From Candidatus Woesearchaeota archaeon (GTDB lineage Archaea > Nanobdellota > Nanobdellia > Woesearchaeales > JASKKU01), in NCBI GenBank assembly GCA_030154045.1, contig JASKKU010000009.1, positions 1 to 32,821 on the forward strand: a stretch of DNA of 32,821 nucleotides. Direction: 5' to 3'. The position numbers and the translations under genes are program-made. This document shows, piece by piece, positions 15,129 through 24,082 of the stretch. Under the pieces are notes generated by a model. The model saw only the letters and a list, made by a program, of their open reading frames with translations. It did no database searches and had not been told where the DNA came from. Position 1 is the first letter of the stretch. Each line of letters starts with the position of its first letter.

Positions 15129-17672
15129 TTATCCTCTTGAATTATGAACTCTATAAGTTATTAGAGTCCAAATTAATAGCAATATGAAAGTTATGAACAA
15201 CTTAAGCTCTGAGGTCTCAAAGAATTTAATTAACAAATTCTTCCTTTTGACAACAAAAGTAATTGGCGCAAAACCAACTAATTTACCATTGGAATAAAAT
15301 TTCAGATAGTAATCTGTTTTACATTTGGAAACATCCTTTGATTTAAAAGTATATAATAATGTTTTTTCTTCGGAATAATTCAGAAATCCAGAGCCATTTA
15401 TGTATTCAATACAAGGATTTGGTTCATACTTTATTGTCAAGTTAGGTAAGTTTCTATCACCTATGTTCTTTAGAAAGAAAGCTATTTCCTGCTTAGAATT
15501 TGGTTCAAGAACAACAGTTCTCGGATATTCTAAGACCATAAGCCTGCTTAAGTTACCTCTAGGTATGACAATGACTTTCAAGAGTTTTCTGGTAACCTCC
15601 CTGGATTCATTACCAATAGTCACGTTAACAACAACAGGAACATAGTATGTTTTAGGAATCGCTTTCTCATAAACCGAAAGCTCCAAACTTCTATTTATTT
15701 TCGTCTGAGGGGAAATGTTCTCTATAAACTGAATAGAGGTATCCCATCCCTTCAAAACTTCATGGAAAACACTTAAATTGTATACAGTAGCATTACCTAA
15801 GTTAGTTAAATTAAAGAAATATGAACCTGCTTCACCTTGCATTAATGTTACATTCTTTGGCAGTTCCAACTTTAAAGTCAAAGGCAATGGAAATTTAGGT
15901 TTTTCCTCATTGGTTTCAATAGGAATTTGAGTTGGTTGTCCTGAACCTCCTGAAGGCTGGGGGCTTCCTCCTTGCCCTGAGCTCTCTCCTTGCGTAGGCT
16001 GTGGAACAGGCTGAGGTTCTGGTTCAGGTTGAGGTTCTGGAGGCTTCTTAAATCCAAATGGTGCAAACACTGAGAAATTAGATAAGTTCAGAGTCATAAT
16101 CAATTGCTCAGATGGAGAAACCAAAGTATAAAGCCTCTTCCAAGTACCATTAACCCAACCAACTAATTGTTCTGTTGTTGTAGTATTTGTAATATTGTCA
16201 AAAGTTGTTAGAGTGGTATTAACAAAAGTTCCGTTATATTCATAAACGCTAATATTGTCAGTGGTTACGTAATCTAAGATATCTTCATCATAATGAAACT
16301 TAATTATTGCCCAGGAATCATTATTATTTTTCTCTGAAGGAGTATATTCTACAAATTGTCCAATATCAAGCAAGCCAGTAATATTTGGTTTTGGAGGTTC
16401 CTGCTTTACAGAATTAACAATACTGTCCTCAAAATCACTAGTTAGCTTTGCCGTAGGTATCGAAACATTAACTAAAGAGACTATAGAATCATCCTCAGCA
16501 ATAATTTCTGAAGAATTACTCACATTGATTATAAAATTAACTATTTTGGCCTTGCTTTTATTTGTTACAAGAATACCAACTATATTGTAAGAACTTGCGT
16601 CTCCAATTAAAGTGACTGTACTATTGTAAATACAAACACCATATCTAAAATCCTGGGTTTTTAACCTCTCTAAAGATATGTTCTGTGAATTTCGTATCAC
16701 AATAGGACAACTATCTTCAGATAAACTACCATTAATACTTCCATCACCATCAATGATCTCAGGACCAAAGTTTATTACCACTTGACTTTGATTTTCAATG
16801 ACCATACACGTTGAATTGTAATTTAATTTACTATTATTCACAACATAATAGCCTGATTCATTTATCTTTGTACAAGGGTCGTTAATAACCTTAATCCTCA
16901 AAGATTCTAAACCATTAACAAAAATCTTCTCTTCACCAACCATATCTTTTGTATAGGTAAAGGTCTGTTTTGGAGCAAGGATTCCTTCAAATGCTGAAAC
17001 GTTTGAACTGTTTACAAATGAAACCACCAAACCAGACTCAAGTCTGTCTATTGTTAAGTTCTTATCATCAAAAACTTTGTCAACTGAAAAATAATAGACC
17101 TTAGGAGGAGCATCTATGTAAACAGAGATCTTATAAGAACCGTTCAAGACGGAATTCAAATAGGTTAAGTCACTTATGTTTAAATCAGGAGTCTTGTTTA
17201 AATAATCGCTATAATTATCATAAACTAAAGCAAGCACCTTCCCAGGATACAAAGCTTCAGTACTTGAGAATACAACATCTAAAAGGGTGCAGTTATCAAC
17301 AATAGCATTTATCTGAAGAGGCAAAGAAAGAACACTTTTCGTAATATTCTTTGAGAAACTTGCATAAACCAAATCAACAATTTGACCTGGCCTCAGCCTT
17401 GAATCACAAAGTTTTAAGAACAGGTTTTTGTTTGTTGGGGAATAATCCATATAAGAATTACTTCCAAAAGTCAGGTTTGCAAAGGTTTGATTATATCTGT
17501 CATAAAGCAAATCCTGATTAAAAATGGAAAAGGTTTGATTACTATCATTGGTAAAATTTTGAATTAAGAAAGATGCATTCAATGAAAAAGCTGAGTTTAT
17601 AACTAAAAGAACAGAGAACAAACTAAACAATAAAAAAATACCTAACTGTAATCTCTTCTCAATTAGCTTCAT
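15129..17672 (-). CDS. Membrane-anchored surface protein: beta-helix-like and PGF-pre-PGF-like segments, Pro-rich linker, two NEW3/CARDB-like domains
   Basis: An exported protein of 847 aa, fourth in the surface run. A signal peptide (about residues 1-30, ending 'INSAFS') is followed by beta-rich regions. Around residues 270-420 short regular strands with repeated N-S-x-V/I ('NSSEIIAEDDSIVSLVNVS') suggest a parallel beta-helix. The segment from 'SWAIIKFHYDEDIL' to 'NLSNFSVFAPFG' resembles the PGF-pre-PGF domain of archaeal surface proteins. A linker PEPQPEPEPQPVPQ plus Gly/Ser/Gln follows, then two NEW3/CARDB-like modules, a C-terminal helix 'LKLFITFILLLIWTLITY' and a short cytosolic tail RVHNSRG. 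N-x-S/T sequons are dense throughout. Its role is probably an outward-facing, membrane-fixed part of an envelope assembly. The domain names are by eye. Confidence 0.75.
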   Translation of the reverse strand: MKLIEKRLQLGIFLLFSLFSVLLVINSAFSLNASFLIQNFTNDSNQTFSIFNQDLLYDRYNQTFANLTFGSNSYMDYSPTNKNLFLKLCDSRLRPGQIVDLVYASFSKNITKSVLSLPLQINAIVDNCTLLDVVFSSTEALYPGKVLALVYDNYSDYLNKTPDLNISDLTYLNSVLNGSYKISVYIDAPPKVYYFSVDKVFDDKNLTIDRLESGLVVSFVNSSNVSAFEGILAPKQTFTYTKDMVGEEKIFVNGLESLRIKVINDPCTKINESGYYVVNNSKLNYNSTCMVIENQSQVVINFGPEIIDGDGSINGSLSEDSCPIVIRNSQNISLERLKTQDFRYGVCIYNSTVTLIGDASSYNIVGILVTNKSKAKIVNFIINVSNSSEIIAEDDSIVSLVNVSIPTAKLTSDFEDSIVNSVKQEPPKPNITGLLDIGQFVEYTPSEKNNNDSWAIIKFHYDEDILDYVTTDNISVYEYNGTFVNTTLTTFDNITNTTTTEQLVGWVNGTWKRLYTLVSPSEQLIMTLNLSNFSVFAPFGFKKPPEPQPEPEPQPVPQPTQGESSGQGGSPQPSGGSGQPTQIPIETNEEKPKFPLPLTLKLELPKNVTLMQGEAGSYFFNLTNLGNATVYNLSVFHEVLKGWDTSIQFIENISPQTKINRSLELSVYEKAIPKTYYVPVVVNVTIGNESREVTRKLLKVIVIPRGNLSRLMVLEYPRTVVLEPNSKQEIAFFLKNIGDRNLPNLTIKYEPNPCIEYINGSGFLNYSEEKTLLYTFKSKDVSKCKTDYYLKFYSNGKLVGFAPITFVVKRKNLLIKFFETSELKLFITFILLLIWTLITYRVHNSRG

Positions 17673-17690
17673 GTTTTAAAACCTAGAGTT

Positions 17691-19475
17691 TTATCTTAAG
17701 ACGGTATCCAAAAAGTTTGTGAACACATGGTATATGAAATTAAACGATTGACTCACTAGGTCTTTATGATAGATTTCTTTATGGGATAAATCGTTTGAAG
17801 AAACATTAGCAATCTTCAACGGATACTGCTGCGTTAGTTTTCCATCAATTATAAAATTAAAGGGCTCTCCGCTAGCTGTATGCCCCTCAAAGTATAAAGA
17901 ATAGTTACCAACAGTATCCTGATAATTTAGGTAAGAATACTCAGGTTCGTACAACTTGTTGTATGTTGGAATAAAAGTGAAAGATGCATTCCCATAGTAA
18001 TCTGTAATAAAAGTGGTCGTAGTTTTAGTAATTAAGCCACTCTTTACTGTATTATTTGAATCATCAATTACCAAGTCAAAGATTTGACTAGGTGAAGATA
18101 AGCTAAGACCATTGACTTGTATAAGATCAACAGTCGCGTTGTTTAAGATTTTATCATCCGAATCCTTAAAATGAAAATCAAGTTTATATGGCTGGTTAGG
18201 ATAAGGGAAAGTGTCGTTTGCTTTACCATCTATGTAAATCTCTGGGAGAACAATAGGTTTTAACTCGAAATCTCTTGTATCGCTATTATCAGCTTCATTA
18301 CATTCTGCAATATCATTGTTTGAATCAACTTCAACCTTCACAGTATAAAACCCGCTCTTTGCATATGCAGGCCAGTTTATTGTAACAGAAACGCTGCCAT
18401 CTGGAACAAAGGTATTGCTTATTGGAATATTGGTTTCATAAATCACCTGTGTAGGATTAGTCTTATTGTAAATTTTTACATTAACATTAAAATCTGTAGT
18501 TACGTCTACATTTCCGCCGTTAATTTCATAAGGTACATCTCTTGGATTAGTTATTGTGAAAGAGATATTTAGTTCCTGACTGTAATATACAGGGTTAGGC
18601 GTTACGCTATCTACAGAAACTCGCAAGTTTGGACCAATACAAATCGGATTACCTAAACCATTAATCACAACATACTTTGTATATGTTGTCTGGTCATCAA
18701 CAGAAACTAAACCAGTATTAAATGCAGGGAAATTAGCTGATGAAAAGATATCTCCATCAGTGCAATCAAAACCATTCCCATCATTGCAGACGCCAATTGC
18801 CGCTCTCCTCTTGTCACTTAAACCAAAGTTAATATCTGATAAAGATTTTGAGAAAGAGCCGCCCGTGGTTTGAAAAGTCACCGTTGGAACACCTATAGAT
18901 ATCTTTTTTGTTGCCTGGTCAAAACTCCTTGTAACTGAATAAGAGCCCCTGAAAACTGCATTTGTGTCTCCTAAAACAAAATCAGAAACACTTCCAGGAT
19001 TATTGGTTGTAGAATAACCTATCCATAACCTACCAGGAAATGCTGCCATATAAACATCAGGGTCAGTTACCGTTAACTGAGAAGGTGAAATAGTTAAATA
19101 ACCTGGAGTGGTTTCATAACAACCTGATTCAGAAGATGCTAAGTCTGTAAAAGCCAAAGCGCTGCTTGAAGAAGGGTCATAAGAAACTAATGCGTATTTC
19201 CAAATCCCTTGAACTCTAAGAGCATAAAAAGCGCCAACATACCTCTGACCAACATCGCACAACTTTATACCTATATCCAGATTGCCATCAATACCGTCCT
19301 GATACAAAGTAGATGGGTCGTTTGAATTGCCAGTAAAGTATAAACCAGATGATTGTTTGGTAAAGGTTGCGGTTTGTGCTAAAGCAATATGAATTTGTAA
19401 GAATAAGATTACAATAAACGCTAAAAGGCTTAAAATCTTAAATTCTCCTTTTTTATTTAACTTTGAATCTTGCAT
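17691..19475 (-). CDS. Exported protein with CARDB domain
   Basis: 594 aa, third in the surface run, 18 bp before the 847-aa gene. The N-terminus 'KLNKKGEFKILSLLAFIVIL' gives an export signal ending near ALA-Q. The KKG-E stretch before the helix could alternatively be a class III (pilin-like) signal, but this is weak. Residues ~280-400 ('LRVSVDSVTPNPV' to 'NDIAECNEADN') form a clear CARDB adhesion-type domain. Before it lies an N-terminal beta domain with paired Cys ('GIKLCD', 'SGCYETT', 'IGVCNDGNGFDC'), and after it another beta domain. There is no C-terminal anchor; the end 'VSQSFNFIYHVFTNFLDTVL' looks like an amphipathic helix. Ribosome binding site GGTGTGAT overlaps the stop of the upstream gene. 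Confidence 0.75.
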   Translation of the reverse strand: MQDSKLNKKGEFKILSLLAFIVILFLQIHIALAQTATFTKQSSGLYFTGNSNDPSTLYQDGIDGNLDIGIKLCDVGQRYVGAFYALRVQGIWKYALVSYDPSSSSALAFTDLASSESGCYETTPGYLTISPSQLTVTDPDVYMAAFPGRLWIGYSTTNNPGSVSDFVLGDTNAVFRGSYSVTRSFDQATKKISIGVPTVTFQTTGGSFSKSLSDINFGLSDKRRAAIGVCNDGNGFDCTDGDIFSSANFPAFNTGLVSVDDQTTYTKYVVINGLGNPICIGPNLRVSVDSVTPNPVYYSQELNISFTITNPRDVPYEINGGNVDVTTDFNVNVKIYNKTNPTQVIYETNIPISNTFVPDGSVSVTINWPAYAKSGFYTVKVEVDSNNDIAECNEADNSDTRDFELKPIVLPEIYIDGKANDTFPYPNQPYKLDFHFKDSDDKILNNATVDLIQVNGLSLSSPSQIFDLVIDDSNNTVKSGLITKTTTTFITDYYGNASFTFIPTYNKLYEPEYSYLNYQDTVGNYSLYFEGHTASGEPFNFIIDGKLTQQYPLKIANVSSNDLSHKEIYHKDLVSQSFNFIYHVFTNFLDTVLR

Positions 19476-19485
19476 AAATCACACC

Positions 19486-21195
19486 TTAATTATTCAATGA
19501 ATAAAACAATGAGGATAAAACCTGGTTCATTGCATTCGTAATAACCTTCAAAGTATCATCACTATAAAATGTGCCACCCATATCAATGTTCAAATCATTG
19601 TTTATTGACGCAGTAATTGTTTTTAAAAGATTGTAATTACTGTCGAGTATTTCTAACTCAACTACTGAATTAGATGCTGGCCTGGAAGTTGGTGTTATAA
19701 CGAACTGCTGACCTGTTGGAATCAATATTTCTTTATATTTCACTTTAGGGTCAAGAGGAACATTTGAATTATAAGGATTCATAATAAGATAACCACCTGT
19801 TTCTTTTATCCTCACGAAATAATTGCTCACAGGAAAACCGTTATTAGTAACAGTTACACTAATTATATTAGGTGCGCCAGTTTTTAGAAGCAATTGCCCG
19901 CCAAAATCAGGATAAGAACTTACAGAAACAGAATCTGTAGAGATTTCATAATTTACATTAAAACTATACGCTTGCTGAAGCACGCTTGACCACTTATACA
20001 AGAAACTAATGATTTGGTTCATCTCGTTTACACTAATCTTGGCATTATCATACAAAGTATCAGGAGACAGTGGCTTGCTTATATAAAGCAGTTCATCCTT
20101 AGAATCTACATAAAGAGTCTTCCTTGAAACAATTGAATCTCCGTAAAGATACGCTACGAAGATCTTATAAGTGTCACTGCTAGGATAAATGGTAGGTGCA
20201 ATAAGAAAAGTTTCTTCGCCAGTATCATCTGTCTGTCCTTGAGAATATGCTAAAGAAACATAACCTTGTAATCGTGTTGGAATAAACAGGTTCTGACCGT
20301 CTTCCTCACCAATAACAATATCAATGTTTTTAGCAGGAGCATTTCCTTCATAAATATAATAGGCTTTAACTCTAACAACATAAGGCAAAGCAGTTTGACT
20401 AAAATGATCAGTTTGAACACCATCTATAAAAACATCAAAATCCACTACAGGAAGCTTGCTTAATATGTAAAAAGAATAATCCTTGCTTGCAATTGGAAGC
20501 ATAAACTGAGAAATGCAGATATTATTATTAGCACACAACTGGTTTTTTAGTTCTGAAACAAACAAAGGAACATAAGTAGAACCATTATAATATTTCAAGA
20601 GGACCATCTTTGTTCCTGGGTCTAAGGTTATTGCAATACCCTGAAAAATATGACCTGAAATATTAACATAATCATAGAACCCTGAACTAAAAGTTATTTT
20701 TGGATTATCTGAAAAAGAATAATAATTATCATAGAATTCAGGGTAAAGTTCCGAATTAAATAAACCGTCTTTTTCTAAATCAGAGAAAGAGACATTATAT
20801 ACATTATTTACAGAAAAAGTTGTATAAAACGGCATCGCTGCGTAGTAATGGACTCCATCGTTGAGGTTATCTCCGGGAAAATAATGCGTTGTTACTATTG
20901 GGTCTGTAAGTGATAAAGATAAGAAAGGTTCATTGGTTTCACTTAAATCAAGACCATTATTCTCAATAATCATGCCAGCCCAATGGTCTGTTCTTGAAAA
21001 GCTCTCAAGCTTAACATAGTAAGAACGGCCTGCCAAGACGTTTACCCTCGCAGGAAGTTCATCTGCAAAAACATCTATAGCTAAAAAGTTTAACAAAAAC
21101 ACCAATGCCAAAAACACAGACAAAGCTCGCGCTAAAGAAATAGTAAAGAATACTCTACATCTAAAAACATCCTCAAACTTCATATTATCAAACAT
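19486..21195 (-). CDS. Exported beta-rich protein, unknown function
   Basis: Not recognised. 569 aa, second in the surface run, 12 bp after the 265-aa gene and 10 bp before the 594-aa gene. A signal helix lies at about residues 17-43 (ending 'LAIDVFADE'). The N-terminal part includes 'DHWAGMIIENNGLDLS', which faintly recalls the W-x-G-YYGN modules of DPANN surface proteins, and a Cys pair 'LCANNNICIS'. The middle has Ig-like beta stretches ('NIISVTVTNNGFPVSN'). The C-terminal ~20 residues ('NAMNQVLSSLFYSL') look like a short amphipathic helix and there is no membrane anchor. The exact start is uncertain: ATG 21195 and ATG 21183 both lack a clear ribosome binding site, so translation may be coupled to the upstream gene. 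Confidence 0.7.
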   Translation of the reverse strand: MFDNMKFEDVFRCRVFFTISLARALSVFLALVFLLNFLAIDVFADELPARVNVLAGRSYYVKLESFSRTDHWAGMIIENNGLDLSETNEPFLSLSLTDPIVTTHYFPGDNLNDGVHYYAAMPFYTTFSVNNVYNVSFSDLEKDGLFNSELYPEFYDNYYSFSDNPKITFSSGFYDYVNISGHIFQGIAITLDPGTKMVLLKYYNGSTYVPLFVSELKNQLCANNNICISQFMLPIASKDYSFYILSKLPVVDFDVFIDGVQTDHFSQTALPYVVRVKAYYIYEGNAPAKNIDIVIGEEDGQNLFIPTRLQGYVSLAYSQGQTDDTGEETFLIAPTIYPSSDTYKIFVAYLYGDSIVSRKTLYVDSKDELLYISKPLSPDTLYDNAKISVNEMNQIISFLYKWSSVLQQAYSFNVNYEISTDSVSVSSYPDFGGQLLLKTGAPNIISVTVTNNGFPVSNYFVRIKETGGYLIMNPYNSNVPLDPKVKYKEILIPTGQQFVITPTSRPASNSVVELEILDSNYNLLKTITASINNDLNIDMGGTFYSDDTLKVITNAMNQVLSSLFYSLNN

Positions 21196-21207
21196 AATTC
21201 TAGTGTC

Positions 21208-22005
21208 TTAGATCATTTTTTTGAAAACAATCACAGTTTGATTAAATGAATCCACATATTCGTTCAATGCAACCAATGAATTTGATGCGGAACTCGTCAA
21301 ATCAGATAAGTCAACCTCAATCTTATCAACATAATCCAAATACGAGACCCTTGTATCAAGGCTGCATTCCTCACGAATTATTGTATCTTCTGAAAGTCCT
21401 GAATCCAAGATTACAGCACCAGCAGGCAGGATATCTTTAAGAGTGATATTCTTGCAGACCAGATGACTCATAAAAGGCTTCAAGGTTAGATTAATTGAAA
21501 ATGCTATTTCTTCTCCGGGCTTTATGCTTAAATTACCCTTAGAAACATCACTTAATAGCCCACTATCTCGTAAAGAGATTGAATAATTTAAGATGTCATC
21601 ACTTAGATTTGCAAAGAAGTATGAGATAAATTCATTTAAATCTAAAACCTTAGCTTGATTAAGCTCATTTCTAAATAAGAAGTTTGCCTTTATCTCAAAA
21701 TTTTCTCCAACACGATATAACCTATCAGGGCTTACAAATTCATAAAAGGTCAAATTCTTGAACACTCCTGTTTTATAAAAAGACTGCGTAGAACTTACAT
21801 TCTCGGAAACTAAAGTCTCATTACTCTCTTTCAAATTTAATTCAGAAAGGTCATCAATATTTAGATAAATGCCGTTTGTAGAATTATCATGAAAAAACCC
21901 CTTATCTTCAAAAGCTTCTGCAAAAACAGAGTAATTTAAAGATATAAAACCAAAGATAATTGAAAATACTGCCATCCAAAAAACCAAAACTCTCGAACTT
22001 TTCAT
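21208..22005 (-). CDS. Exported protein, first gene of the surface run, unknown function
   Basis: Not recognised. AAGGTG at 22012-22017 precedes ATG 22005, which gives 265 aa; the track start at TTG 22020 is part of that ribosome binding site region. A signal peptide (about 'VLVFWMAVFSIIFGFISL' to 'VFAEA') is followed by beta-rich sequence. There are two Cys ('HLVCKNIT', 'REECSLD') and a phrase 'LKDILPAGAVILDSG' like the DUF11-type 'D.LPaGv' stretch of surface repeat domains. The C-terminus 'SNSLVALNEYVDSFNQTVIVF' is helical, without an anchor. It leads a run of five same-strand genes with gaps of 10-18 bp, read here as one operon. Confidence 0.68.
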   Translation of the reverse strand: MKSSRVLVFWMAVFSIIFGFISLNYSVFAEAFEDKGFFHDNSTNGIYLNIDDLSELNLKESNETLVSENVSSTQSFYKTGVFKNLTFYEFVSPDRLYRVGENFEIKANFLFRNELNQAKVLDLNEFISYFFANLSDDILNYSISLRDSGLLSDVSKGNLSIKPGEEIAFSINLTLKPFMSHLVCKNITLKDILPAGAVILDSGLSEDTIIREECSLDTRVSYLDYVDKIEVDLSDLTSSASNSLVALNEYVDSFNQTVIVFKKMI

Positions 22006-22257
22006 CAAGTACACCTTCAACTTAAAGCTGTGTAATATGAAGGCTTTTGATATGTTTGTTTACTTTGAAAACTATTTTTCAATATGTAGTTTATACTTCT
22101 TAGTTTATGATATCAAAAACCAGTATAGTTTTAACTACAAAAATATATAAAAATATCTAACTACGCTAAAATGGTTATAGAAGATAGAACAGTTAAAATA
22201 TCTAGAATAAAATGCATAAAATATACATAAAATAAAAACACACTATAAAAAGTAATC
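22006..22257 (-). promoter_or_regulatory. Intergenic region upstream of the surface operon
   Basis: A 252-bp AT-rich gap. Near 22141-22153 the minus strand has ATTTTTATATATTT, and near 22086-22099 GAAGTATAAACTAC; either could be the operon TATA box, giving a leader of about 50-110 nt. The octamer GTAGTT[A/T]A appears three times, at ~22086 (plus), ~22131 (minus) and ~22157 (minus). No ORF or RNA gene is visible. Confidence 0.35.
22200..22250 (-). terminator. T-rich terminator of the 580-aa surface gene
   Basis: After the stop at 22258 the minus strand reads TTACTTTTTATAGTG, then GTTTTTATTTTATG, with further T-rich sequence. This supports a transcription break between the 580-aa gene and the five-gene run. 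Confidence 0.4.
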
Positions 22258-24000
22258 TTAGAAATTCAAATCTTGCTCTTCCTTTTTCTTGCGTCTTCTT
22301 CTAAACAAAACCAAAAAGATTACTAGGATTATTGCAATAATTAGTATGAACAACCACTTAGGCTCTTCAATAATTCCTGCAAAGAAGCCCGTAATCCTTG
22401 AACCTTCATAGAACTTAACCACCTTAACACTGATAACCTTTGAATTTAATGTATCCTTCTGACCAAAATAGAGAGATATCTTCAAGGTTGTGTTATAAAA
22501 ATCATCTTTATACAAAAAAGGAGTATCCAAAACCAAAGTTCCCTCAGAATGACTTGGGATTATAACTTTTTTAGAACTGATTACATCTTCACGAGGTTTA
22601 TCCAATGGAATCTCTGCAAAAACAATCACATCAAAGCTATTATTATTATACACTTTCAACAACAATTTTCCTTTATTGTTGTCAAAGATCTGATCCTTCA
22701 ATTGAACAGATACAGATTCCCTATGCTGAGAAACATTAACTCTCTGTTGAATAAGTGGCAAGCCATCTTTATCTTTAAGAGTATCCTCAAGCGGGAAATC
22801 CATACCATAGAGAATGTTTAAAATAGCCTGGTCCTTGTTCTTATCAAATTTAGTTATCTCATCTTTAGATAAGTTCAAAAAGAAAGGTATTGTTAAAGTT
22901 TGACCTGGCAAGATTCTTATAGGATGCTCTATTGAATAAGCTTTATCCATAAACTCAAGATTTGGATAAAAGAAAGCCCTGAAATTACCTTTATTTGAGA
23001 TAGTGAGAGCAAGCGTGTTCAAATTAAGATAGAAAGTAACATTCTCCACATTTAACGAAACATAAGGATAATTCACAGAAAACGCATCGATGTCTATAAG
23101 TTTTCCTACATAAGGTTTCAGGTTTGTAATGGTTCTTGCATATTTCAACAGCAGCTTCAAATCCCGGCCTGAGCGTGTTTCTAACTCCTTAGCAACATCC
23201 GCAAGTTCCCCGCCAATAACCTCAAACTTGGTTGCATTTTTCTCATTAACCAGTGATGCAAGGAGATCAAGATTGCCGTCGTAAACGAAAATAGGCTTCC
23301 CAGAAGCTAAAATATCCGGATCAACCTTGTCAAGAATCATCAATGCAGACCAATCAAAATTAATTTTGTCTAATGTATAATTCAAAAGGGCAATCATGTT
23401 TTTATATGGAACATCTATAAACCTAATCCCTGGAAAGAAATCAATCAACCTTGAAGGAAAATAGCCTGCAGCAATGCTTTGCTCATCAAAATCAAAATTA
23501 GAAACAACAGAAGCCCTATTTTCTTCAGTGAGAAAAACAGGCCAATACTTTTTATCTTTAATTAAAGGCGCTGCAATAACAGCTTCATTGCCAAACTCAG
23601 GATTTAAAACAATAAAATTCTTGACCTTGTCTTTTATCTCAGTGTATAACTGAACTTGCAAATCTGAAAAATCATTAAAAAAAAGATTATTCAACTTGGA
23701 ATAATCCCTGACCTTAAGAAAAGATTCATAATTCCTAATAACGGGTTTTTCCTTTGATTCAAGTATCAAAACCGAAGCGTTCTTTGGAATAAGTTTTGTC
23801 TTGAGGTCAACATCTGCCAAAGAACTAAAAAATAAAGGTTTAGAGCCATCAAAAGTAGAGAACATAATCCCTAAATAGATGTCTCTCCAATCCTTAGAAT
23901 CTATTACAACATAATCGTATGCCGAAACAATAGGAACGAATAAACTTATGAATAAAATGAGAATGAAAACAGTATTTCGTATTGTGTTAACCTTTACCAC
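22258..24000 (-). CDS. Surface protein with CWB2-like N-terminal region and C-terminal membrane anchor
   Basis: 580 aa if started at GTG 24000, which has AGGTGAGG 6-7 nt upstream; the track start (ATG 24045) adds an unlikely 15 residues. A signal peptide ends 'PIVSA'. The next ~280 residues ('YVVIDSKDWRDIYLGIMFS', 'VLILESKEKPVI', 'FIVLNPEFGNEAVIAAPL', 'FEVIGGELADVAKEL') alternate strand and helix. They recall cell-wall-binding repeat 2 (CWB2)-like Rossmann modules common in archaeal surface proteins. Two beta-sandwich, CARDB-like regions follow, then 'ITGFFAGIIEE', the membrane helix 'WLFILIIAIILVIFLVLF' and a cytosolic RRRRKKKEEQD tail. It is the same strand as, and between, the giant protein and the surface operon, with its own flanking gaps (252 and 228 bp). 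It may be a membrane-bound partner of one of them. Confidence 0.72.
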   Translation of the reverse strand: MVKVNTIRNTVFILILFISLFVPIVSAYDYVVIDSKDWRDIYLGIMFSTFDGSKPLFFSSLADVDLKTKLIPKNASVLILESKEKPVIRNYESFLKVRDYSKLNNLFFNDFSDLQVQLYTEIKDKVKNFIVLNPEFGNEAVIAAPLIKDKKYWPVFLTEENRASVVSNFDFDEQSIAAGYFPSRLIDFFPGIRFIDVPYKNMIALLNYTLDKINFDWSALMILDKVDPDILASGKPIFVYDGNLDLLASLVNEKNATKFEVIGGELADVAKELETRSGRDLKLLLKYARTITNLKPYVGKLIDIDAFSVNYPYVSLNVENVTFYLNLNTLALTISNKGNFRAFFYPNLEFMDKAYSIEHPIRILPGQTLTIPFFLNLSKDEITKFDKNKDQAILNILYGMDFPLEDTLKDKDGLPLIQQRVNVSQHRESVSVQLKDQIFDNNKGKLLLKVYNNNSFDVIVFAEIPLDKPREDVISSKKVIIPSHSEGTLVLDTPFLYKDDFYNTTLKISLYFGQKDTLNSKVISVKVVKFYEGSRITGFFAGIIEEPKWLFILIIAIILVIFLVLFRRRRKKKEEQDLNF

Positions 24001-24082
24001 TTTACCCCTCACCTTTATTCCGTGAACAAAGATAAAATAAATCAAAACAAATGATCAATGTATTGTTGCCTTTCAGTTTTTT

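Noticed and set aside
15878-16066. 62-aa ORF in the Pro/Gly-rich linker of the 847-aa gene
   Set aside because: An alternative frame of the low-complexity PEPQP-coding DNA. No start signal, and the in-frame protein is continuous.
17691-19475. Reading the 594-aa protein as a type IV pilin because of its KKG-E N-terminus
   Set aside because: The protein is far larger than pilins, has an ordinary signal cleavage site (ALA-Q) and a Lys inside the would-be pilin helix start. Kept only as a remark.
21246-21440. 64-aa plus-strand ORF in the 265-aa gene
   Set aside because: Antisense shadow without regulatory signals.
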